DNA of 58,038 nucleotides from the NCBI RefSeq assembly GCF_000739655.1, contig NZ_BATR01000133.1, positions 1-58,038 of the forward strand, read 5' to 3'. The DNA comes from Verrucomicrobium sp. BvORR106. Its GTDB lineage: Bacteria > Verrucomicrobiota > Verrucomicrobiia > Verrucomicrobiales > Verrucomicrobiaceae. Position numbers and translations under genes: made by a program. Below are positions 8,825 to 16,309 of this stretch, piece after piece; within the stretch, counting starts at the first letter, position 1; every line of letters begins with the position of its first letter. The notes under the pieces are model-generated. The model ran no database searches and had not been told where the DNA came from. It worked only from the letters and a program-made list of their open reading frames with translations.

Positions 8825-9298
8825 TTAGCCGTGGTCCGGAATCTCGGGGTCCACCAGCTTCGCCAGCTGTTCCAGAGATTCCTGCCAGCCCATGTAGCAG
8901 GCTTCGGCCGGAATGACACTGGGGATCCCCTCCTGCACCGCCGTGATCTCTGTGCCGCAGAATACCTTCTTGAGGGTCACGGTCGTGATCATCTCTCCGG
9001 GAAGATTCGGATCATCAAACACATCGGTGTACCTGAGCAGCTCATTGGGCTTGAGCTCGAGATACTTGCCACCAAAGGAGTGGCTGGAGCCCGTGGAGAA
9101 GTTAGTGAAAGACATCTTGTATGACCCGCCCACCGTGGCATCCATGTGGTGAACCTTGCCAGTGAATCCGTAGGGAGGCAGCCATTTCACCATCGCATCC
9201 GGATCGATGAAGGCGCGATAGACACGCTCCGGCGTGGCGCGCAGCACACGGTGAAGACGGACGGTGTTGGTGGCAGGGGTGGTAGTATCGGTGGACAT
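8825..9298 (-). CDS. SRPBCC/AHSA1 domain protein
   Basis: A 157-residue protein that is almost entirely one START/Bet-v1-like domain of the AHSA1 group. The pattern 'LHRVLRATPERVYRAFIDPDAMVKWLPPYGF' at the N-terminus and 'TTVTLKKVFCGTEITAVQEGIP' towards the C-terminus is typical. The final helix contains 'GWQESLEQLAKLVD', also typical. Such proteins form a hydrophobic cavity; some act as stress or chaperone cofactors, most bacterial ones have no known ligand. It is monocistronic. Confidence 0.9.
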   Translation of the reverse strand: MSTDTTTPATNTVRLHRVLRATPERVYRAFIDPDAMVKWLPPYGFTGKVHHMDATVGGSYKMSFTNFSTGSSHSFGGKYLELKPNELLRYTDVFDDPNLPGEMITTVTLKKVFCGTEITAVQEGIPSVIPAEACYMGWQESLEQLAKLVDPEIPDHG

Positions 9299-9455
9299 AG
9301 ACAGTGTGGTTAAGGGTGCAGGATGACTGGTGTGATGAGAGCGGACGGTTTCATGCGCTCATCGTCATGACGAAGCACGAGGGCGGATCAGGACAAGAAT
9401 CTTGTCTTTTTGGCAAATCCACCGGATCAACGAAATTGGAACATTCGGCGGCCGG
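9299..9455. other. Upstream region of the AHSA1 gene with a plus-strand terminator-like hairpin
   Basis: GACAAG (9392-9397), a 3-base loop and CTTGTC (9401-9406) are followed directly by TTTTT (9407-9411). This is the layout of a short intrinsic terminator on the plus strand, although both flanking genes are on the minus strand. It may be chance, or end a small plus-strand transcript that I cannot see. No other feature was found here. Confidence 0.35.
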
Positions 9456-9487
9456 GAAAAACCTACCCGACACACACTCGGGTGGTT
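9456..9487 (-). terminator. Rho-independent terminator of the deacetylase gene
   Basis: Read on the minus strand, AACC-ACCCGA (9487-9478) pairs with TCGGGT-A-GGTT (9470-9460) across a 7-base loop with one bulge, and is followed by a run of five T ending at 9456. It begins about 15 bases after the stop of the minus-strand gene that ends at 9502. Confidence 0.8.
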
Positions 9488-9501
9488 CTCGCCTGCGACA
9501 G

Positions 9502-10716
9502 TCAGGGGCAGCTGGCATCTTCTTTCTCCGCCATGGCTAGTTGCCACGCTTGCGAAGCTGTGGTGAACCGCAGACTCCCCTCTTTGACCCGCCTCGCCAG
9601 CGAAAGCATGTTCTCAACAAAGCACGGCCAGTAGCCGGTGTCCGCGATGTTGGACCTCACGGCAAAGGCGAGATGGCTGGGCGCGGGCTTCTGCTGAATG
9701 ATGAATTCGAGGGCCTCATCCACCCGGTGATTGGGAGCCCACAAGCATAGGCTCCCTCCCTGAAAAGGCGTTAGCGGAAGGATGCCCAGCCCATCGCTTT
9801 GACCAGGAGCTGGCACGCGAAAGTCCTCTACGCAGGGACGGTAGGCGTAGGCAGGTGCCCCACTGCAATCCGGCAGGCTTCCCGTGCCATGCTCAACCTC
9901 CACGAGCCGCTGCATGGTAGGCAGCAGTTCCAACGTCATATCCAGGGGAATGCCCTCCTCTCGCAGTACGCGCAGCACCGTGTCATCCAGATAATGGTCC
10001 CCACCCCGGTACACTGGCGGAGTCTTGCCGAAATGGGCACGGTACTCCCCGATGGCTGAGCGCAGGCAATGCTCCATCCATGCAGAGTCCCCGTGATCCT
10101 GGGACCATTGTCCAGTCTCCTCCTGCCAACGCCAGCCGTGCATATGTAGGCCGATCTCATCGCCAGCCGCTTGGGCAGCCTCCCAATGTTGGGTGTACCG
10201 CTGAAGCGCGAAGCCGGCCGAACCGTTGCTTTTCTCAATTTGTGGATCTGCACGGGGAAACCAAGTGAGCGGTACAGATGCCGCCCCCGATTTCTCTACC
10301 AGGGTGGCCATCAGGGCTGGCCACTTCTCCAGGAACACATCCGTTCCACGCCAAGAAGGGTCGGCGAGATCCACCTCCCTGGCGTCAGGCTCCACGTCCA
10401 CACAGAGCACCACCGGTATGGGGGTGGTCGGTTTCTGGAACTGCCCCGCACGAGCCGCAGCCACGCGATCCAGGAGGGTAAATTGCAAAGGATCGGCATC
10501 AGCCTCGCGCTGGCGGAGCTCCGCCACCTCTGCTTTCAGCGATTCACACAGCTTGCTGAGGGCCCGGGTATGGTCCAATTCTCTACCCCGCGTCTCGGTC
10601 AAAACCTTCAGTTTTTCCGCAAGCTCAGCCTGCCGCAGCTTCGCCTTGGCGAGCCTCTCCTCCCACTCTGCCAATGCCGCAAGGTGCCGGGCTCTCCGAA
10701 TGTAGGGCAGTTTCAT
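9502..10716 (-). CDS. Polysaccharide deacetylase-like protein with N-terminal coiled coil
   Basis: A 404-residue protein without a signal peptide. Residues about 12-75 are a charged heptad-rich coiled coil. From about 100 a NodB-like polysaccharide deacetylase domain follows: 'VVLCVDVEP' (Asp107 in the catalytic-base position), 'EIGLHMHGW' (His191 and His193, metal ligands), and 'PVYRGGDHYLDD' as the arginine loop. The canonical TFDDG motif is changed to CVDVEP, which places it with the divergent deacetylases often found in glycan and polysaccharide biosynthesis loci. It probably acts on a sugar chain in the cytoplasm or at the membrane. No glycosyltransferase lies next to it. A clear terminator follows. 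Confidence 0.8.
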   Translation of the reverse strand: MKLPYIRRARHLAALAEWEERLAKAKLRQAELAEKLKVLTETRGRELDHTRALSKLCESLKAEVAELRQREADADPLQFTLLDRVAAARAGQFQKPTTPIPVVLCVDVEPDAREVDLADPSWRGTDVFLEKWPALMATLVEKSGAASVPLTWFPRADPQIEKSNGSAGFALQRYTQHWEAAQAAGDEIGLHMHGWRWQEETGQWSQDHGDSAWMEHCLRSAIGEYRAHFGKTPPVYRGGDHYLDDTVLRVLREEGIPLDMTLELLPTMQRLVEVEHGTGSLPDCSGAPAYAYRPCVEDFRVPAPGQSDGLGILPLTPFQGGSLCLWAPNHRVDEALEFIIQQKPAPSHLAFAVRSNIADTGYWPCFVENMLSLARRVKEGSLRFTTASQAWQLAMAEKEDASCP

Positions 10717-10802
10717 GGGTCAATCGATGGTGCATCGCCAGAACAGGAAAGCCAAACGAATTCCCCGGTTTGATGCACCTCACGCCTCCGCGTTCGCCAG
10801 CG

Positions 10803-11339
10803 TTACGGACTCACTTCAAACTCAATCTCACCAGTCCGCTGATACTCGCTTCGCAACTGGCGCTTGATTTTGATCTTTTCAGATTTCGGCAGCGCGGCAT
10901 TCAGCAGATAGACGCTCACGCCGGCTAGATGCTGGTTTTCAAGGCTCAACTTGTGAACCCCAGCAGCCAGGGGTTCGATAGGTGTGGAGTAGTCCAGCTC
11001 AATGCTGGCCGTCCCACTTCGCAGTCCAGGCGGTGCCGGGAACTTTGAATGCGTCAATTTCAACTCTAAATTCTGGCCATCCAGACGTGCCACGAGGTTC
11101 TGCAGTAGCGCTTCCGCGTAGTTTGCAGCCTCCTTTTCGGAGATTGCACCATTGCCATCCCGATCAATTTGCGCCAGCACATCGTTCGCCACTTCCACCC
11201 CAGGAGTCAGAGTGAGCTGCAGGCGGACCGCACTGGGTTCAATGACCACCAGGGTCGCTTGCAGATACTCATCGAGCCGGTGTGCGGATGCGGAGGCCGC
11301 CGCCAGCCAGACAACGAGGAGCAACAGACGACCGGACAT
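10803..11339 (-). CDS. Secreted EF-hand protein, HupE N-domain-like
   Basis: A 178-residue protein beginning MSGRLLLLVVWLAAASASAHR, a clear signal peptide ending near ASAHR. A single canonical EF-hand loop, DRDGNGAISEKE, lies near residue 65-77. The sequence around it ('HRLDEYLQATLVVIEPSAVR', 'LTLTPGVEVANDVL') resembles the extracytoplasmic domain that precedes HupE/UreJ-type membrane segments in other bacteria, but no membrane part is present here. The start at 11339 is chosen because it lies 5 bases after the stop of the upstream DUF3500 gene, which indicates an operon. Function unknown; calcium binding is an inference from the loop. Confidence 0.75.
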   Translation of the reverse strand: MSGRLLLLVVWLAAASASAHRLDEYLQATLVVIEPSAVRLQLTLTPGVEVANDVLAQIDRDGNGAISEKEAANYAEALLQNLVARLDGQNLELKLTHSKFPAPPGLRSGTASIELDYSTPIEPLAAGVHKLSLENQHLAGVSVYLLNAALPKSEKIKIKRQLRSEYQRTGEIEFEVSP

Positions 11340-11344
11340 GGCGT

Positions 11345-12400
11345 TCAAGGTTCCTTCGTCCACTTCACCCCATACTCGTTCGTGGGATCACGATAGATCG
11401 TGTGAATGTGTTTCTTTGTATCCCCTCCCAGGCGCTGGGGAGCATATTCAATCAGCACTGTGGGCCCCTGGATCCGGAAGTAGGCGGAACTGCCCTTCTC
11501 CGTGGGACCACTCCAGGCAAACCAGGTCTCCGCCAGGTGCTTCTTCATCTCCTCCAGCTTGGCCTTGGCTACGGCGTCATGCATGATGCCGGTCCACTCC
11601 GCTGCAAGTTCGAGGAGCAACTCACCCTGTTTTACAGTCAGTTCAGAGCCCTTCAGCCCTTCTGGCTGGATGATCTGGCCATCCCTGCCTGGTCCCAGCA
11701 CCAGATCCCTCATTTCAAACCCCAGGACGGCCTGTTTTCTCTGCGACTCATCCAGAGAAGCCATCAACTCATGGGCCTTGTCCGTCTCCCCGCCCAGTGG
11801 TCGGATGGTTTTCCCCTCCAGTTCATAGATGGCCGGCTGCGCAGCCGTGTGGCTGGGGGCCAGCGTGGCGTTCTGCCCCGCCAGGGTGATGTTCAGCGCG
11901 AGATGATGCCCACCGAACTGGATCATCCAGGGCGCGGTGGCGGAAGGGGTGCCCAGGAAGGAAATGTAGTACTCGTCCCGGCCGAACATCTTCCTTTGCG
12001 ATCCTTGGTTCAGCACCTCGTCTGCCTCCACGATCTGCACCACTTTCTCATATCCCTTCGGACTCAATGCCGTCGCCAGCAGGGCCATGGCCGCCTCCCG
12101 CTGCGCCGGGGTCAGATCACCCATGCGCAGCCCCCCGCGTTTCACGAACGAGGTGGGCAGATTGGACCAACGCTTGCGCTGCTCTTCGTCATTGAACGCA
12201 TACACAGCCCCCTTGCGCCCGACCTCATCCAGAGTGCTGAGAAACTTGTCCGCCGCCCGCGCTATCCGGCTGGTGGCTTCTGCAATCGCCGGGCTTGTCG
12301 CTGCGATCGGCTCTGCCGCACGAGATGACAACGGCGGTGCACTGCCCACCAGCAGGGCGAAACAGAGGCCGGTACAGGATGTCTGGAAGATACCTTGCAT
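11345..12400 (-). CDS. DUF3500 secreted protein
   Basis: A 351-residue exported protein starting MQGIFQTSCTGLCFALLVG. The family pattern includes 'RKGAVYAFNDEEQRKRWSNLP', 'RGGLRMGDLTPAQREAAMALLATALSP', 'YISFLGTPSATAPWMIQFGGHHLALNIT' and 'HIHTIYRDPTNEYG'. The two histidines of GGHHLAL and the HIHTIYRDP motif look like metal or active-site residues, but the family has no assigned function. A longer frame reaches 12565, yet only the ATG at 12400 puts the hydrophobic signal at the N-terminus. It sits directly upstream of the EF-hand protein (5-base gap), so the two are very likely co-transcribed and exported together. Confidence 0.85.
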   Translation of the reverse strand: MQGIFQTSCTGLCFALLVGSAPPLSSRAAEPIAATSPAIAEATSRIARAADKFLSTLDEVGRKGAVYAFNDEEQRKRWSNLPTSFVKRGGLRMGDLTPAQREAAMALLATALSPKGYEKVVQIVEADEVLNQGSQRKMFGRDEYYISFLGTPSATAPWMIQFGGHHLALNITLAGQNATLAPSHTAAQPAIYELEGKTIRPLGGETDKAHELMASLDESQRKQAVLGFEMRDLVLGPGRDGQIIQPEGLKGSELTVKQGELLLELAAEWTGIMHDAVAKAKLEEMKKHLAETWFAWSGPTEKGSSAYFRIQGPTVLIEYAPQRLGGDTKKHIHTIYRDPTNEYGVKWTKEP

Positions 12401-12534
12401 AGCTAAAAGATTGGATGAAAGCCTCCGCCGCCCAGCTGAGCAGCAACACGAGTCTAACCCGCGGCGATGCAAACAGTCTCCAAAAACTTTTGCTTCGGTT
12501 TGCCAGTGAGCAGAAGAGCACCCACCTCCCCAAC

Positions 12535-13824
12535 TTAGGCTCCCAGCTCCGCAAACACCACGCAAGACGGATTGCCGACAGGGACATATTGCCCCGTAAA
12601 CTTCAGCAAGCCTGTCGCCTTGTCCACCCGGAAGACGGTGACGTTGTCTGCACGCTGGTTGCAGCAGTAGAGGTACTGTCCGCTGGGATCAAAGTTGAAG
12701 CTGCGAGGGTAGTTACCGCGAGTCCATTCCTCGGTCACGTAGGTGAGCGTGCCATCCTTGGCCACCGCGAAGATGCTGATGCTGTCGTGCAACCGGTTGC
12801 CGGCATAGATGTATCGCCCATCAGGGGAGACATGAATGCCAGAACAGAAATTGCTGCCCGCATACCCCGGCGGCAGACTGGAAAGGGTCTGCCGCGGCGT
12901 GAGTGTCCCTGACCCGCCGTCGTAGTCAAACAACACGACGGTGGAGCCCTCTTCCTGCAGGGAGTAGAGCCAACGCCCATCTGGGTGAAAGGCAAAATGG
13001 CGGGGTCCATCCCCCGGCGGAAGGGTAACATGCGGCGGATCGTTGGGCGTCAGAACGCCAGTGCTGGCATCGAACTTCCAGACATGAATCTGATCGAGCC
13101 CCAGATCCACATGGAGCACATACCTGCCCGAGGGATCGGCCGCGATCATGTGGCAATGCGTCTGATCATGTCCGCTGAACGCGAAGCTGCCTGCTGGCGC
13201 ATTCGTAGCCTGACGCGGGCCGATGGTGCCCTCATCCTTCTTCACATCCGTGGCCTCACCCAAACGGCCATCTGGCAGCACCGGCAGCACTGCCACGGTG
13301 CCGCCAAAGTAGTTGGCCACAAAGAGGTGTCTGCCAGAGGGATGCAGACTGACATAGGTGGGCCCCTTGCCTCCCGAGTTCACAGAATTGAGCAGGGTCA
13401 GGCGACCGTCCTCAGGACTCACAGTGAAGCTGCTGACCGTGCCTGCTTCATTGTCCCCCACCCGGTCCGTTTCGTTCGCAGAGTACAAGTGGGTCCCCGC
13501 CCGGTTCAGAACCAGGCAGGATGGACTGGTGCCCATCTCATGAATCCCCGCCGCAGTGAAGGCTCCAGTGGAGCGATCCACTTGGAACAGGTGAATGCCT
13601 TTGCCATTCCCCGGCGGCAGGTCCACTTGAGTCGCCTTCATGTTCTGCAACGGCGAGCTGAACGTGCCTACATAGGCGATAAGCTTCCGCCCAGCAGAGC
13701 CACTTCCATCAACCGCTGGCAACTGGATCGGCAACAGGGCACCCGCCGCCGCAGTGGCGGTGGATTTCAGGAACAAACGACGGGAAGATGGCGCGGGCGT
13801 CATAGATGAAGAGATGGCTTCCAT
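12535..13824 (-). CDS. Tat-exported lactonase, seven-bladed beta-propeller
   Basis: A 429-residue protein of the 6-phosphogluconolactonase-like (Lactonase) beta-propeller family. A twin-arginine signal, SSRRLFLKSTATAAAGALL, occupies residues 13-31. Blade repeats follow: 'YVGTFSS', 'GIHLFQVDRSTGAFT', 'SCLVLNRAGTHLYSANE', 'YVSLHPSGRHLFVANY', 'HMIAADPSGRYVLHVD', 'RHFAFHPDGRWLYSL' and 'SFNFDPSGQYLYCCNQ'. Cytosolic Pgl enzymes hydrolyse 6-phosphogluconolactone; with a Tat signal this one acts outside the cytoplasm, so a sugar-lactone or lactone-like substrate is more likely. A second Met at residue 8 could be the true start. Confidence 0.88.
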   Translation of the reverse strand: MEAISSSMTPAPSSRRLFLKSTATAAAGALLPIQLPAVDGSGSAGRKLIAYVGTFSSPLQNMKATQVDLPPGNGKGIHLFQVDRSTGAFTAAGIHEMGTSPSCLVLNRAGTHLYSANETDRVGDNEAGTVSSFTVSPEDGRLTLLNSVNSGGKGPTYVSLHPSGRHLFVANYFGGTVAVLPVLPDGRLGEATDVKKDEGTIGPRQATNAPAGSFAFSGHDQTHCHMIAADPSGRYVLHVDLGLDQIHVWKFDASTGVLTPNDPPHVTLPPGDGPRHFAFHPDGRWLYSLQEEGSTVVLFDYDGGSGTLTPRQTLSSLPPGYAGSNFCSGIHVSPDGRYIYAGNRLHDSISIFAVAKDGTLTYVTEEWTRGNYPRSFNFDPSGQYLYCCNQRADNVTVFRVDKATGLLKFTGQYVPVGNPSCVVFAELGA

Positions 13825-13875
13825 GGCTACGCCGCCACCCGCCGTGGTATTGCAGAGGGAGTCCCGCGACGCACC

Positions 13876-14277
13876 TCAGTCTTCAGCACCTGCCCCATGC
13901 AAGGCCCTGCGCGGGATGCGCATGGGTTCCGACGTCCGCTCTTCCCGGGAGGTGCTGCTGCCGGAAAGCACCGGCCAGATGTGAAAGCCGCCTGACCAGC
14001 TACCCGGAATTTTCCAAGTACCCCAGATGCCGGGCACCGGGCCTTCTCGGAAGCCCCGATACTGCACGAGGTGCCCGCTTGGATAGCTCTTCAGCCAATC
14101 GGCTTCGCGGCTGGCCTCGTTATAGCTCCCCTCGATCCGAAACACCCCCAGCTCATCCACGCCAGTGCCGGACATCCGCCCATCCTCAAAGGTGAGCACC
14201 AGATCCTGGGTTCCGCGCTGGCCCGTCCGATACTGGTAATAGCCCGTCCAGGGCCCGCTGGGGAATTCGTTGGTCAT
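13876..14277 (-). CDS. Small beta-rich protein of unknown function
   Basis: A 133-residue protein beginning MTNEFPSGPWTGYYQY. The alternation of polar and hydrophobic residues ('DLVLTFEDGRMSG', 'FRIEGSYN', 'HLVQYRGF', 'IWGTWKI') suggests a small beta-barrel or beta-sandwich; the last 25 residues are probably disordered. There is no signal peptide and no catalytic motif. The frame is open up to 14547, but the upstream part has low-complexity glutamine-rich residues and overlaps the divergent gene, so I chose the ATG at 14277. I do not recognise the family with certainty. Confidence 0.65.
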   Translation of the reverse strand: MTNEFPSGPWTGYYQYRTGQRGTQDLVLTFEDGRMSGTGVDELGVFRIEGSYNEASREADWLKSYPSGHLVQYRGFREGPVPGIWGTWKIPGSWSGGFHIWPVLSGSSTSREERTSEPMRIPRRALHGAGAED

Positions 14278-14424
14278 AAATGGAAGTTTCCAGCAGGGTA
14301 ACGATGCAAAACCGGGCGACCTGTCAGCTTGCTTATTTCGCCAGTAACTCTCCGCCGCCCCCGACGCCGTGGCGGATCGCTTGGCTCTTGTGACCTGCCA
14401 ATCCCTCTGCATCATGCGGCGCGC

Positions 14425-16302
14425 ATGACTGACACCAAGCCCTCCTCCCCGGCTGCAAAGCTGCTGCCCGCCCTGCTGCTGGGATTGGGAGTGTTGATCT
14501 ATCTCTTCTTTCCCCGAGACAGCTATCAGGCCCTGAAGGGGCTGCATGGCCCTTCAGAGGCCACGCCACCCCTCACATCTCCAGCCGAGTCAGTGTCGTC
14601 GTGGCGTCGCTTCAGCACAGGAGAGACCAGTCGCCTGGCAGTGCTCCTGACGGATCCGAACTCCGCCTGGATGGGTGTGCAGCAGGCGCTGGAGACCATG
14701 GGCATTCCCTACATCTTCACGGATGACGTCGCCCAGGCCACGCAGCATCGGGTGGTATTGGTTTACCCCATTATTTCGGGAAAGTTCCTGAAGCGCGACC
14801 AGCAAGAAGGGCTGAGGCAACACGTCAGCAAGGGAGGTTGTCTCCTCGCCACCCAGGTGCTCGGCGCCGACATGAAGGATCTCTTTGGCTTCGCTGAAGT
14901 GGAGGAGAGCCGGGAGCATTTTGAGATCAACTTCAACACTGAAAATGCCACCCTTCCCACCTGGCTCACGCACGAGCGGGAACGCACGGTACGCCTGGGC
15001 AACCCTCAGCGGCCCCACACCTGGATCGGCACCCAGCACTACCAGGGCCCTGAGCAGGTTCTAGCCACTTATCAGGACGGCAAAGCTGCCTGGATTGCCA
15101 AAGAACATCCCGGCGGCGGGAAGGCCATGGCTCTGGGCTTTGATCTGGGCTTCTTCATCCTCAAATGCCAGGCCGACCGTGATGACGAGGCGTCCCGCAG
15201 TTACGTCAATGACTACGAACCTTCCGTGGATGTCTGGCTGCGCCTGCTGCGTGATTTGTATCAAAAGCATGAGCCATTGGCTATCACCGTCGATACCGTG
15301 CCCGACGGACGGCGACTCGCTGCCGTGATGACATTCGACATCGACTACGTCAAGTCCATGCCCAACATGGTAGCTTATCGCGATCTTTTGAAGACCAATC
15401 AGGTGCCGGCCACCTTCTTCATCCAGGCCAAATACTACCGAGACTACAACGACAGTGGGTTCTTCAATGACGAGTCCGTCAGCCTGCTCCGCAGCATGCA
15501 GGAGAGTGGCATCGAGATCGCCAGCCATTCCGTGGCCCACAGCGATATGTTTGCCCGCCTGCCAGCTGGCACCGGCGCCGAGGTGTACCCCGACTATCAG
15601 CCCCGGGTTTACAACAAAGGTGATACCCGGAACGCGACCGTCATGGGTGAGCTGAGGGTGAGCAAGTACCTTCTGGACACCGTGGTGGGCACATCGGTGC
15701 GCTCCTTCCGGCCGGGCTATCTCGCCTGCCCTCCCACCCTGCCCCAGGCACTGGAGGCTGCCGGCTACCGCTACTCTTCCTCCGTCACTGGAGCCAGTGT
15801 GATGACCTATCTTCCCTATCGGAAGCTGTTCAATCGCGAGTACTCCGGCTCCACCGGAGTGTATGAGTTCCCTGTCACAGTGGAGGATGAACACAGGCCT
15901 CTCATGGACGAACGGGTGGATAGCGCGCTACGGCTCGCGGAAAAACTCGCCGAATACGGCGGCACCTTCAACGTGCTGAGTCACCCGAACGTGCTGGACT
16001 ACAAGTACCGGTTCTTCGAACAGATCCTACCACGACTGAAGAACCTGGCTTGGATGGGCACGATCGGGCAACTGGGTGACTGGTGGAGCGCGCGCGAGCA
16101 ACTGGAGATCGATGTCGCCCGTCGCGACCAGCGCATTCTCGTCGCCATCTCGGCCCCTCAACCGGTCAAAGGAATAACATTGCATCTGCCCGCATCATGG
16201 AAGCCGGCGGCCGCACTTCCGGAGGGCTCCAAGCTGGAGACCGGCCGCCTGTACCTTCCTCAGATCGAGAACTCCATTCTGCTCACCTTCTCAGAGAGGT
16301 GA
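14425..16302 (+). CDS. Membrane-anchored polysaccharide deacetylase
   Basis: A 625-residue protein. A single N-terminal membrane helix (13-29, LLPALLLGLGVLIYLFF) anchors it. Residues about 68-250 form a Rossmann-like domain resembling glutamine-amidotransferase/ThuA-like folds, and the C-terminal half (about 296-540) is a NodB-type deacetylase. TFDID (303-307) replaces TFDDG, HSVAH (368-372) gives the two metal histidines, and RPGYL (429-433) the arginine loop. It probably deacetylates an exopolysaccharide or peptidoglycan-linked glycan outside the inner membrane. The start at 14425 is the first ATG before the membrane helix. It ends 7 bases before the convergent gene at 16310. Confidence 0.85.
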   Translation: MTDTKPSSPAAKLLPALLLGLGVLIYLFFPRDSYQALKGLHGPSEATPPLTSPAESVSSWRRFSTGETSRLAVLLTDPNSAWMGVQQALETMGIPYIFTDDVAQATQHRVVLVYPIISGKFLKRDQQEGLRQHVSKGGCLLATQVLGADMKDLFGFAEVEESREHFEINFNTENATLPTWLTHERERTVRLGNPQRPHTWIGTQHYQGPEQVLATYQDGKAAWIAKEHPGGGKAMALGFDLGFFILKCQADRDDEASRSYVNDYEPSVDVWLRLLRDLYQKHEPLAITVDTVPDGRRLAAVMTFDIDYVKSMPNMVAYRDLLKTNQVPATFFIQAKYYRDYNDSGFFNDESVSLLRSMQESGIEIASHSVAHSDMFARLPAGTGAEVYPDYQPRVYNKGDTRNATVMGELRVSKYLLDTVVGTSVRSFRPGYLACPPTLPQALEAAGYRYSSSVTGASVMTYLPYRKLFNREYSGSTGVYEFPVTVEDEHRPLMDERVDSALRLAEKLAEYGGTFNVLSHPNVLDYKYRFFEQILPRLKNLAWMGTIGQLGDWWSAREQLEIDVARRDQRILVAISAPQPVKGITLHLPASWKPAAALPEGSKLETGRLYLPQIENSILLTFSER

Positions 16303-16309
16303 CCACGCA

